A DNA stretch of 64,000 bases, taken from NCBI GenBank assembly GCA_029252625.1, contig JAQXBA010000125.1:32985-96984 (forward strand), in the 5' to 3' direction. Shown in pieces: positions 42,580 through 53,549 of the stretch. Under the pieces are notes generated by a model. It saw nothing but the letters and a program-made list of their open reading frames with translations, was not told the origin of the DNA and did not search any database. A program made the position numbers and the translations under genes. This DNA is from Opitutia bacterium (GTDB taxonomy: Bacteria; Verrucomicrobiota; Verrucomicrobiia; Opitutales; Coraliomargaritaceae). Position 1 is the first letter of the stretch; each line of letters starts with the position of its first letter.

Positions 42580-43563
42580 TTAACTCAGCGACTGCGAAAC
42601 AGACACTTTGGCTAGAATCTGGTCGAGTAGATCATCCGAAGTGATCGACTCCGCCTCCGCGCGATACGAAATTGCTAGACGGTGGCGTAGCAGATCATGT
42701 GCGACATCCTTCACATCCTGAGGGATCACATAGTCACGCTGCTGCATCAAGGCATGCCCACGAGCGGCCAACGACAGATAAATCGAAGCCCTCGGCGAGG
42801 CGCCAAAGCGCAAGTAACGCCCCAAATCTAAATCATACTTTTCTGGATGACGCGTCGCATCGACCAGACGCAAAATATAACGCTCAACCTTCTCATCGAT
42901 AAAGACCGTCTCCATTGTTTCGCGCATCTCCATCAAGTCTGCGATTGTCAACACCGGTTCAACATTCAACATCGGCTCGGTTTTAGCCATCCGCTGCATC
43001 ACGATCAACTCCTCGTCTATCGACGGGTAACCAACCTTGAGCTTAAACATAAAGCGATCCACCTGTGCCTCAGGCAGTGAGTAAGTACCCTCCTGCTCGA
43101 TCGGATTTTGCGTGGCCAACACTAAAAACGGCTTCGGCAGATCATAGGTCTCCTTGCCCAGCGTCACCTGCTTCTCCTGCATCGCCTCGAGCAAAGCGCT
43201 CTGCACCTTCGCCGGCGCACGGTTAACTTCGTCAGCCAGCAGCAAATTGGTAAAAATCGGCCCCTTTTCGGCGCTAAAGTTGTGCGCGCGCGGGTCGTAC
43301 ACTAAAGTGCCAGTCAAATCACCTGGCAATAGATCCGGGGTAAACTGGATGCGACTAAACTGTGCATGAACTGCCTGCGCCAAACTATTGACAGTCAGCG
43401 TCTTTGCCACACCAGGGACACCCTCCAATAGCACGTGGCCGTTACACAGCAACGCCAACAATAAACGCTCAACCAAAGCCTCTTGGCCGACCACTACCTG
43501 ACCGACACGCTCTCGCACCGCTTGCAGCGTCGCACTGCTGGATTCAAATTTTTGATTCGCCAT
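42580..43563 (-). CDS. MoxR-family AAA+ ATPase
   Basis: A 327-residue chaperone-like AAA+ ATPase. Walker A GVPGVAKT is at 48-55, Walker B in LLLADEVNRAPAKVQSALLEAMQE, sensor 1 in LATQNPIEQEGTYSLPEAQ. All are intact. It is the first gene of a six-gene minus-strand operon running to 35228, with gaps of 8 and 3 bases and then overlaps. In studied systems MoxR proteins mature or remodel VWA-domain complexes; here the partners would be the DUF58, BatA and BatB-like proteins. Its promoter should lie in the 334-base divergent region upstream. Confidence 0.95.
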   Translation of the reverse strand: MANQKFESSSATLQAVRERVGQVVVGQEALVERLLLALLCNGHVLLEGVPGVAKTLTVNSLAQAVHAQFSRIQFTPDLLPGDLTGTLVYDPRAHNFSAEKGPIFTNLLLADEVNRAPAKVQSALLEAMQEKQVTLGKETYDLPKPFLVLATQNPIEQEGTYSLPEAQVDRFMFKLKVGYPSIDEELIVMQRMAKTEPMLNVEPVLTIADLMEMRETMETVFIDEKVERYILRLVDATRHPEKYDLDLGRYLRFGASPRASIYLSLAARGHALMQQRDYVIPQDVKDVAHDLLRHRLAISYRAEAESITSDDLLDQILAKVSVSQSLS

Positions 43564-43897
43564 AATGATCTGTGGGTAAAAAATATTACTGCTTACAAAG
43601 TTAGCCGCATATAGTTAACCGCCAACTGACACTGTCAACAATCGCTTCGAAATAACCCCAAGTTGGCACAATCGCCTAGCGAACGAATTTCACTCAAGTA
43701 AACGCTTCGTCCACGATTTTTAGCATGAACAGGCTAAGCTCGAGGAAAATGTGCAGACAGGCCGGCTGTTAGCAGCTAACAGGCAGACTACTACCAGACT
43801 ATTTTTAACCATTACGGAGTTTTTTCCACTTGCTAGAACATGCCTCCAATAAAGGATATTAAGTAGGTTTTTGTTACGTAACCCGCAGCCTGTACTT
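43564..43897. other. Divergent intergenic region, moxR / DUF1592
   Basis: This 334-base region should hold promoters for both directions, but no textbook -35/-10 pair stands out. The clearest structure is the dyad at 43766-43782. No RNA gene or small gene could be supported. Confidence 0.6.
43766..43782. promoter_or_regulatory. 17-bp dyad, candidate operator
   Basis: CTGTTAGC-A-GCTAACAG is a perfect 8-bp inverted repeat around a single central base, so it looks like a protein-binding site and cannot form a normal RNA hairpin loop. It lies 116 bases upstream of the DUF1592 gene and about 200 bases upstream of moxR. Which gene it serves is not known. Confidence 0.45.
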
Positions 43898-46843
43898 ATG
43901 TCTCCTGGTAAATCGTCCATATTGTTAACACTCGCACTCGTCTCAGGCGTTGGCGGTTATGTGTATTGGTCGAATCAATCTACACCCAGTGCGCCGTTGA
44001 AACCATCCAGTGCGCCGTTGAAACCAATCAGTGCGCCGGTCATTGCTCCAGCGCCTCCGCCGGTAGTTGTTGCGCCTACCGCCCCACTTGAGCACCCTCC
44101 ATTTTCACAATCAGAGCTTGAGCCCTTTATCGAGGCAAACTGTATCGCCTGTCATGGTCCGGACAAGCAAAAGGGCAAGGTTCGCTTTGACAGTGCTTCA
44201 TGGAGCTTAAATAAGCGCGATTCGGTTGAATTTTGGTCGGAAGTACTGACTGTTTTGGAAGATGGTGAAATGCCCCCAGAAGAAGAACCTCGACCAGATG
44301 CCGCTCAATTAGCCGCATTTATCAGTTCATTAAAGGCCGAACTGGAAGATGCCCCACAGTTGGCCGCAGACCAGAGTGACTCATTCCAACAGGAGCCTGA
44401 CTCGCCAGTCGAGGGCACACCACTCTCACAATCAATTATCCAGCCATTCCTGGAGCAATATTGCATACAGTGTCATGGCTCGGAAAAGCAAAAAGGTCAG
44501 TTGCGATTCGATCAAGTGCACTGGGAAATCACCACCAACGATGCCGCCCAACGCTGGCAGGATGTACTGGATGTTTTGAATGGTGGAGAGATGCCACCTG
44601 AAGATGAGCCTCAACCGTCGAACCAGGAATTAATCGACGTGTTGGATTCATTGACGCGCTCATTAGTTGATGCGCGTAAGCGATTAACCGCAAACGGCGG
44701 AGAAATCACCATGCGCCGACTCAATCAGCGTGAATATGCCAATACCATTCGTGATTTATTCGGCTTTGAGATCTCTCCGCACATCATCCCTCCCGACGCT
44801 GAAGCGGACTCATTTGATACGGTAGGTGAAGAGCAGTTCTTCAGTGCCAATGATTTCGATAAGTATTTCGAGCTTGGCAAAATAATTGTGGAACAAGGAT
44901 TTAAGTGGTCTGGTCGACCGCTAGCTAAAAATACGACTAAACGAATAGAGCCAGAAAATCCGCACACCGCAAATCTGCGCTTAAAAGTGGCCGAATTTAA
45001 GCGTAAGAAGCAGATGCTGGATGCAGGCAAAACCTGGCAGGAAATCGGATTTAAAGACGCGGGAGATATGAAGATCTATTTCAGACAGCGCTTCGATTAT
45101 GATAAGCCAGTTAAGTATCTGAAATATCCGTTGGTGGATAAAGCGTTTTATTTTGCCGATGTTCGGAATCCCGCACGTATTAATGTGAACTTCGGACGTA
45201 ATCCAGACATTCGCGCCAGTTACCGTATACGCATCAATGGCGGTGCAGTCGAGGGAGCGCCGGATGTGCGAAAATATTTAAAACTGGATTCTGCTGATGG
45301 CGTTATCGGGATTTTTAAACTCGACGGAACCGATAGGCAACCAGATGAGGTCGAACTATTAAACAGGCTTCGCTTTGGAGATAATAGTCACAACTTAACC
45401 ATCTATGAGAATCGACCTGAAATCAAAGGTAGAGTCTCCAAATACATCAAGCTGGTGGATCAGCCGGGAGCTTGGGCCGCCGTCTGGGTCGATTGGCTCG
45501 AAATCGAGGGGCCATTCTACCGGCAGCAGACCAATTTTTTCGGTGAACTGATCAATGCTAAAGATGGTGCATCGCTCAACAGCAGTTCGTTGAATTCAGA
45601 TGACAATGCACGGGAGTTCATAGAGCGATTCGCCTTCCAAGCATTTCGCCATAAGCAACCTGAGCCGGCATACATTGATAGCCTAATGGCATTTTTCGAG
45701 GAGAGTCGGGCGAACGGGCAAAACTTCAATCAAGCAATGGGTGAGGCAATCGCGGTCGTTTTGGCCTCCCCTAGTTTTCTATATTTAGAAGAAGTCGGAT
45801 CGAGCACGAAGGACCGCCAGTTGAGTGATCGAGAGTTTGCAGTCAGGCTGGCATATTTCCTCTGGAGCAGTCTTCCAGATGAAGAGCTGTATCGATTTGC
45901 TAAAAATGGATCCTTGTCCGAGCCCAAGGCATTGAAAGGTCAAGTGAATCGCATGCTGGCGGATTGGAAATCGGAGGCATTTTTCGAAGGTTTCTCCAGC
46001 CAATGGGGTGACTTAGACCGCTTCCAAGCAATCACGGTCGATGAAAATCAATACTATCTATTTAATTCGGGAGTGCGCTATTCTGCCTACCGGGAAGTCG
46101 TCGAATTTTTTAAGACTTTAGTGAGCGAAGATCTGCCGATAACGAATTTAATTGATTCAGAATTCATCGTCGCTAACTCGCTGCTAGCAGACTATTATGG
46201 CATGCCGATCATTCGCTCAGAGGATCCGAATGCCTTTCAAAAGATTGCATTGGACCGGAATTCCCCGCGTGGCGGCTTACTCGGCCAAACCGCATTCCTG
46301 ACTATGGGTTCAAATGGCGAGCGCACTTCACCAGTCATTCGCGGCGCCATGATTCTTGAGAAATTACTCAATGACAAGCCCGCACCACCACCGCCGAATG
46401 TCCCCGAACTAAGCAGCGCATCCAAGCAGCCACTGACCAATCGAGAAATGGTCCAGCGACACCAGTCGCAAGCAGCGTGCGCATCCTGCCACAGTCGAAT
46501 GGATCCGTTGGGATTTGGGCTAGAGATATTTGATACGGTTGGCCGCTGGCGCGATACGGAACCCGTCGGTAAAGATGATATTCACATCCAAGAAAGCGGC
46601 AAATTGGTAAGTGGCATGGTTTATCGAGACCTAGATCATTTAAAATCCTTACTTAAAACCCAGAAACACAAGTTGGCCAAGGAGATGATCGAATCGATGA
46701 TCGGCTACGGCCTAGGTCGCACGATTGAGTTCTCAGATGATGAGGCGATACTGGCGATGGTGTACCGTTCTCAGTATACTAATTATCGAATGCGTGATAT
46801 GATCCACATTATTACTTCAAACACTCTGTTCAAATCTAAGTAA
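43898..46843 (+). CDS. PSD-type DUF1592/DUF1588 protein with two cytochrome c-like domains
   Basis: A 981-residue exported protein of a family expanded in Planctomycetes and Verrucomicrobia. An N-terminal membrane or signal segment (about 5-22) is followed by a Pro/Ala-rich linker with a 21-bp DNA repeat. Two planctomycete-type cytochrome c modules follow, with CIACH at 82-86 and CIQCH at 189-193, each followed by a similar GxxKQKGxxRFD stretch. Then come DUF1587-like (MRRLNQREYANTIRDLFG), DUF1592-like (FAVRLAYFLWSSLPDEEL), DUF1588-like (GQTAFLTMGSNGERTSPVIRG, with a third CASCH motif) and a DUF1585-like end. Three heme sites imply electron transfer; the substrate is unknown. ATG 43898 is preferred over TTG 43871. 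The DUF1552 gene follows after 12 bases. Confidence 0.92.
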   Translation: MSPGKSSILLTLALVSGVGGYVYWSNQSTPSAPLKPSSAPLKPISAPVIAPAPPPVVVAPTAPLEHPPFSQSELEPFIEANCIACHGPDKQKGKVRFDSASWSLNKRDSVEFWSEVLTVLEDGEMPPEEEPRPDAAQLAAFISSLKAELEDAPQLAADQSDSFQQEPDSPVEGTPLSQSIIQPFLEQYCIQCHGSEKQKGQLRFDQVHWEITTNDAAQRWQDVLDVLNGGEMPPEDEPQPSNQELIDVLDSLTRSLVDARKRLTANGGEITMRRLNQREYANTIRDLFGFEISPHIIPPDAEADSFDTVGEEQFFSANDFDKYFELGKIIVEQGFKWSGRPLAKNTTKRIEPENPHTANLRLKVAEFKRKKQMLDAGKTWQEIGFKDAGDMKIYFRQRFDYDKPVKYLKYPLVDKAFYFADVRNPARINVNFGRNPDIRASYRIRINGGAVEGAPDVRKYLKLDSADGVIGIFKLDGTDRQPDEVELLNRLRFGDNSHNLTIYENRPEIKGRVSKYIKLVDQPGAWAAVWVDWLEIEGPFYRQQTNFFGELINAKDGASLNSSSLNSDDNAREFIERFAFQAFRHKQPEPAYIDSLMAFFEESRANGQNFNQAMGEAIAVVLASPSFLYLEEVGSSTKDRQLSDREFAVRLAYFLWSSLPDEELYRFAKNGSLSEPKALKGQVNRMLADWKSEAFFEGFSSQWGDLDRFQAITVDENQYYLFNSGVRYSAYREVVEFFKTLVSEDLPITNLIDSEFIVANSLLADYYGMPIIRSEDPNAFQKIALDRNSPRGGLLGQTAFLTMGSNGERTSPVIRGAMILEKLLNDKPAPPPPNVPELSSASKQPLTNREMVQRHQSQAACASCHSRMDPLGFGLEIFDTVGRWRDTEPVGKDDIHIQESGKLVSGMVYRDLDHLKSLLKTQKHKLAKEMIESMIGYGLGRTIEFSDDEAILAMVYRSQYTNYRMRDMIHIITSNTLFKSK

Positions 46844-46855
46844 ACCGCGAATGAC

Positions 46856-48163
46856 ATGAGCCAATTTAAAACCAACCCCATCACTCGCCGTTCTTTTCTC
46901 CGAGCTAGTGGCGCCTGCTTGGCACTACCCTTTCTCGAGAGCTTTTCGTTCGGCAAGACGGCGTCCTCCTATGTTGCACCTAAGCGAATGATTTTCCTTG
47001 GTGGAGGGTTTGGATTTACCGAAGATACTTTCTATCCCAAGCAGGCAGGACGGTTCGCAGATATCGGCCTCACCGAAGGCTTGATGCCGTTGAAACGCCA
47101 CCAAGAGGACATCACCATGATTTCAAATCTAACCAATATAGGTGCGACAAATCCACATGGCGGCAGTTCATCTTACCTTACGGGTGCCAATGTTTCTGGC
47201 ACTCCCGGCAAACGTTTTTTTAATTCAATTTCCTGCGATCAAGTCGCTGCGCAGCATCTGGGCGAGGACACGCGCTTTTCATCCTTGATACTGTCTGCGA
47301 AGGAAAAGGCTGGCCTGCAAAATTCCGGCCATGGTAGCGGCCTCTCCCTTTCCTGGGACGATAGTGGCAATCCGTTGCCAGGCATCAACCAGCCGATTGA
47401 TTTATATCATACCATATTCGAACAGCAGACTGATACCCGTGCTGAGCTAGATGATCGCTTGAGGAAGAAGGAAAGTATTTTAGATATTGTGCGCGTCAAT
47501 GCTAGCGCTATGAAGCGAAGTCTGAGCACCAATGACCGTGAAAAGCTGGATGAATACTTCCAAGGTGTTCGTCAGGTCGAACTCGGTCTAGAGCGGCAGG
47601 CGAAATGGGCAAATATTCCGAAACCTACTGCTCCTTTTAACGAGCCCATCGACCAACTAATTGGTGAGGAAGAGATTAAGTTAATGTACGACATGATGAT
47701 CGTCGCGCTACAGACCGATTCCACTCGAGTGGTCACGTATCGCCAACCTGTGTGCTCTCTGCTCGTGGGTATCGGGGTAGCGCTGCAAGCACACTCACTC
47801 AGTCACTACGGCTTTTCCGAACCTCGCAAGAATGCATCCCGCGAACGGGATAAAAAGTGCTCCGATTTATTTGCTCACTTTCTGGACCGCTTAAAGGAAG
47901 CGAAAGATAGCGATGGTAGCCGTTTATACGACAATTGCATTGTCAGCTACGGGACCAATCTTCGTACCGGCCACCAACTTAAGAATCTCCCTGCGATTGT
48001 CGCCGGCGGAGGCGCGAAGAATATCCGAAAAGGAGAGCATATTATACTCTCAAAGAAGGATACCCCACTGGCGAACTATTGGCTGACTCTGTTGCAGCAA
48101 GCAGATGTCCCTGCGAAGCAATTTAGTCATAGTACCGGTAATCTACCTGAAATCCTAACCTAG
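46856..48163 (+). CDS. DUF1552 protein, Tat-exported
   Basis: A 435-residue protein with a twin-arginine signal (TRRSFLRASGACLALPFLES, about residues 10-29). The body matches the DUF1552 family by MIFLGGGFGFTEDTFYPK near the N-terminus, TNIGATNPHGGSSSYLTGAN, and DNCIVSYGTNLRTGHQLKNLPAIVAGG near the C-terminus. DUF1552 genes almost always follow a DUF1592-type gene, as here after 12 bases, and the pair is presumed to act together outside the cytoplasm. The related DUF1501/sulfatase-like fold has been suggested for such proteins, but no activity is established. Confidence 0.92.
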   Translation: MSQFKTNPITRRSFLRASGACLALPFLESFSFGKTASSYVAPKRMIFLGGGFGFTEDTFYPKQAGRFADIGLTEGLMPLKRHQEDITMISNLTNIGATNPHGGSSSYLTGANVSGTPGKRFFNSISCDQVAAQHLGEDTRFSSLILSAKEKAGLQNSGHGSGLSLSWDDSGNPLPGINQPIDLYHTIFEQQTDTRAELDDRLRKKESILDIVRVNASAMKRSLSTNDREKLDEYFQGVRQVELGLERQAKWANIPKPTAPFNEPIDQLIGEEEIKLMYDMMIVALQTDSTRVVTYRQPVCSLLVGIGVALQAHSLSHYGFSEPRKNASRERDKKCSDLFAHFLDRLKEAKDSDGSRLYDNCIVSYGTNLRTGHQLKNLPAIVAGGGAKNIRKGEHIILSKKDTPLANYWLTLLQQADVPAKQFSHSTGNLPEILT

Positions 48164-48553
48164 TTATTTTCTGCTCGTATGGCTTATTGTCTTTCAACGC
48201 TGGCACCTCGTCCGCGATTGTCTGACCTTTTTTGTGCTATGCATAATTAAGCGCCCAGGCCAGTACGACTACGTTAGCAGCATTGATGGCCGCAGACAAG
48301 CGCTGGAGAGTCAAAAACGGTTCAGCGGCAACGAGGTTGTCCGCGCATCACCTACTCTAATCGTGGCGTCTCCGCTTGCGGAGGCCTTCAGTTTGACCAT
48401 CAGCACGCAATCCCTGCGGCTGCCTTATCTCTAGGAGGTACGACCTCCGTGTCGTCCGTAATGTGTTCGGTGCTTATGTACTGCGGTCCGCGCGGAGGCG
48501 GATCCTCATCTCTTACACTGCCGCAAGAATTCCTATCGTTGACGATTGCCCAC
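48164..48553. other. Intergenic region between DUF1552 and the nrdA terminator
   Basis: About 390 bases with no supportable gene. Contents are short GC-rich palindromic pieces: TCCGC-TT-GCGGA near 48370 and a GACCTCCGTGTCGTCC-type phrase near 48445. The latter looks like a member of intergenic repeat families common in Verrucomicrobia, though this is from memory. The small open frames here have no coding character. Confidence 0.5.
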
Positions 48554-48583
48554 AAAAAAAGCCGCACCCTTTCGGATGCGACT
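48554..48583 (-). terminator. Rho-independent terminator of nrdBA
   Basis: On the minus strand AGTCGCATCC-GAAA-GGGTGCGGCT forms a 10-bp stem with two G-U pairs and a GNRA tetraloop, followed by seven T. It lies about 40 bases after the nrdA stop. Confidence 0.93.
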
Positions 48584-48621
48584 TTCCTATAATCAGATAA
48601 TAACAATATCTCGTGAAAATG

Positions 48622-51876
<3,255 letters not shown>

Positions 51877-51957
51877 TGGATGTTGTTTGGCTGGCAGTTA
51901 GTAAGTGCTTGGGGCGGCTGGGTGGGCCTAGTAGTATGAGTTAGTAGATTTGGTCAA

Positions 51958-51984
51958 CGGAGTGCGAACGAGGTCCGCACTCCG
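51958..51984. repeat. Hairpin between nrdB and nrdA
   Basis: CGGAGTGCG / CGCACTCCG forms a perfect 9-bp inverted repeat with a 9-base loop in the 135-base gap between nrdB and nrdA. It has no T tract and so is not a classical terminator. It may set the relative amounts of the two subunits by processing or partial termination. Part of it (GTGCGAACGAGGTC) recurs upstream of nrdB at 53221-53234 with one change. Confidence 0.65.
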
Positions 51985-52011
51985 GAAATAGTGTATCGTC
52001 AAGAATTTAGA

Positions 52012-53094
52012 TTAAAGCTCGTCGTCGTCGACTTGTCCCAAAGCAGATGCTTTTTGGTATTCGGTAACTCGACCCTCGAAGAAGTTTTGCTCCTTCTTAA
52101 TATCCATCATTTCCGCAAGCCATGGAAATGGATTATCCACGCCTTCATTGATAGGCGCGAGGCCCACCCCTTCAAGGCGGCGATCAGCGATGTAATCGAT
52201 GTATTGGCAAAACTCGTCAGCGCTGAGACCTACGGAATTGACCGGCAGACAGTCACGAATGAAGTCTTGTTCGAGGGAGACGGCTTCACGCATTAGGTCG
52301 CGTAGCTCTTCTTTGAAATCAGGTGTCCAGACATCCTGATTCTCTTCAACTAGATCCATAAGGAGATTGCGGAAGACCTCGATATGATTGGATTCGTCGC
52401 GCAGAGTGTAGCGAAACATTTGGCCAATACCTGGAAATTTGTTTTGACGATAGAGTGAGAGTACCATGCCAAAGAGGCCGTAGAACTGAGTGCCTTCCAT
52501 GCACTGACCAAACATAAAGAGGTTCTTGGCAAATGCCTGTTTGTCAGCAGTTGTGGTGAGATCCATATCTCGGCGCAAAGCACGGGAATTACTAACCACA
52601 AAATTGGTCTTCTTTTTAATGGTAGAAATGTCTTCGAACATCGCTTCGCACTCGTGCGGGTTAATACCCAGAGAGCTGATCATATAAACAAGTGAATCCG
52701 CGTGGATGTTTTCCTCGTGAGCGTGCCGTCCTAGTACTAGCTTTAGCTCGGCGGCGGTCACTAAGTCACGAGTCACGTGCTGAATGTTGTCTCCGACAAT
52801 ACCTTCAGCTGCTGAGAAATAACCGATTGCCATCTTAATAATCCAACGCTCGGCATCCGAAAGCTCAGCACTACGCCAGAGCTCCACATCTTTCTGCATA
52901 GGAATATCTTCTGGCTCCCAGTGGTTATTCTTCATGGTTTTGTAAAGATCGTAGGCCCACGTGTACTTTAGGGGCAGGATGTTGAAAAACATCGTATCTT
53001 TACCATTAATGATCTTCTTCGAATTGAATGCTTCTTGTGCTTTTGTCTCGTCGAGTACGAAACTTTTATCGCCAATTGTGTAGGTTTTTTCCAT
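52012..53094 (-). CDS. nrdB: Ribonucleotide reductase small subunit, class Ic (Tyr-less) type
   Basis: R2 ferritin-like subunit that generates the oxidant for NrdA. The 360 residues contain all six metal ligands: Glu97, Glu128, His131, Glu200, Glu234 and His237. The position four residues after His131, where E. coli R2 has radical Tyr122, is Leu135 (EENIHADSLVYMI; codon at 52690-52692). The first ligand is Glu rather than Asp. The spacing Glu97-Glu128-His131-Leu135 equals that of Chlamydia trachomatis R2 (Glu89-Glu120-His123-Phe127), and Glu234/His237 keep the same offset. This is the signature of class Ic subunits, which use a Mn(IV)/Fe(III) centre in place of a tyrosyl radical. It is transcribed ahead of nrdA. 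No Shine-Dalgarno is visible. Confidence 0.96.
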   Translation of the reverse strand: MEKTYTIGDKSFVLDETKAQEAFNSKKIINGKDTMFFNILPLKYTWAYDLYKTMKNNHWEPEDIPMQKDVELWRSAELSDAERWIIKMAIGYFSAAEGIVGDNIQHVTRDLVTAAELKLVLGRHAHEENIHADSLVYMISSLGINPHECEAMFEDISTIKKKTNFVVSNSRALRRDMDLTTTADKQAFAKNLFMFGQCMEGTQFYGLFGMVLSLYRQNKFPGIGQMFRYTLRDESNHIEVFRNLLMDLVEENQDVWTPDFKEELRDLMREAVSLEQDFIRDCLPVNSVGLSADEFCQYIDYIADRRLEGVGLAPINEGVDNPFPWLAEMMDIKKEQNFFEGRVTEYQKASALGQVDDDEL

Positions 53095-53285
53095 GAGTAT
53101 GTTTGATTGGTTAGTTAGATATGAAAGAATAAAAAATAGCCTAATAATCTCGGCAAATTAACCGGGAAAGCTGTCGCCGTAACTGAAGCTATTGAAAAAG
53201 AATAAGATAGGATTTTTGGGGTGCGAACGGGGTCACTTAATAAACCCTACTGTGGGCGAGTAAATCTGTGCTGTCAAATAAATGA
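53095..53285 (-). other. nrdB leader region
   Basis: About 190 bases between the candidate promoter and the nrdB ATG. They hold a GTGCGAACGGGGTC repeat copy (53221-53234) and an otherwise AT-rich sequence. No riboswitch was recognised. Confidence 0.5.
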
Positions 53286-53301
53286 ACACTGTATATCGTA
53301 T
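53286..53301. promoter_or_regulatory. NrdR-box-like site 1
   Basis: ACACTGTATATCGTAT matches the known NrdR-box consensus (acaCwAtATaTwGtgt) at 13 of 16 positions. It lies 31 bp, three helical turns, from site 2, the spacing characteristic of paired NrdR boxes. Confidence 0.7.
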
Positions 53302-53316
53302 ATTTCTCATAAAATC

Positions 53317-53332
53317 TCACTAGATATAGTGA
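53317..53332. promoter_or_regulatory. NrdR-box-like site 2
   Basis: TCACTAGATATAGTGA is an almost perfect palindrome that matches 13 of 16 positions of the NrdR-box consensus, including the strongly conserved core. It directly adjoins the candidate -10 element, so a bound repressor would block RNA polymerase. Confidence 0.8.
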
Positions 53333-53337
53333 TTATA
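53332..53337 (-). promoter_or_regulatory. Candidate -10 element of nrdBA
   Basis: TATAAT on the minus strand, with transcription expected to start near 53325 inside NrdR site 2. No good -35 hexamer is visible at the right distance; the upstream DnaA boxes occupy that space, so activation by a bound factor is possible. Confidence 0.5.
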
Positions 53338-53367
53338 CACAAGTTATTCGCAATTCATTGTGTATAA
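53333..53367. promoter_or_regulatory. Two inverted DnaA boxes upstream of nrdB
   Basis: TTATACACAA (53333-53342) and its exact inverse TTGTGTATAA (53358-53367) form a perfect 10-bp inverted repeat with a 15-base spacer. Each half is a full match to the DnaA-box pattern TTWTNCACA. In E. coli the nrdAB promoter is also regulated through DnaA boxes, so the position is meaningful. Confidence 0.7.
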
Positions 53368-53549
53368 CTTACAGTGCAAATCGAGCTCAACCCGCATACT
53401 TACGGACTTTATCGGCCGTCAACTGAGCTCTTATATTTCAATAATATTTGACTGCAAACAGGCCATCCATACCAAAAAAATCGTGACTCAAAAAAAATTG
53501 CACAATTCCCTGCAACTTTCTTTGCAAAATCTCGATAGTTTAAATAGGC

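Noticed and set aside
43660..43690. Sigma-54 promoter suggested by TTGGCACAAT
   Set aside because: The -12 GC element is not at the required distance from the GG of the -24 element.
51958..51984. Terminator between nrdB and nrdA
   Set aside because: The hairpin has no T tract on the nrd strand, so it is listed as a hairpin only.
53333..53367. Chromosomal replication origin
   Set aside because: Only two DnaA boxes are present, no dnaA, dnaN or gidA genes are near, and no unwinding array is visible; regulation of nrdB explains the site better.
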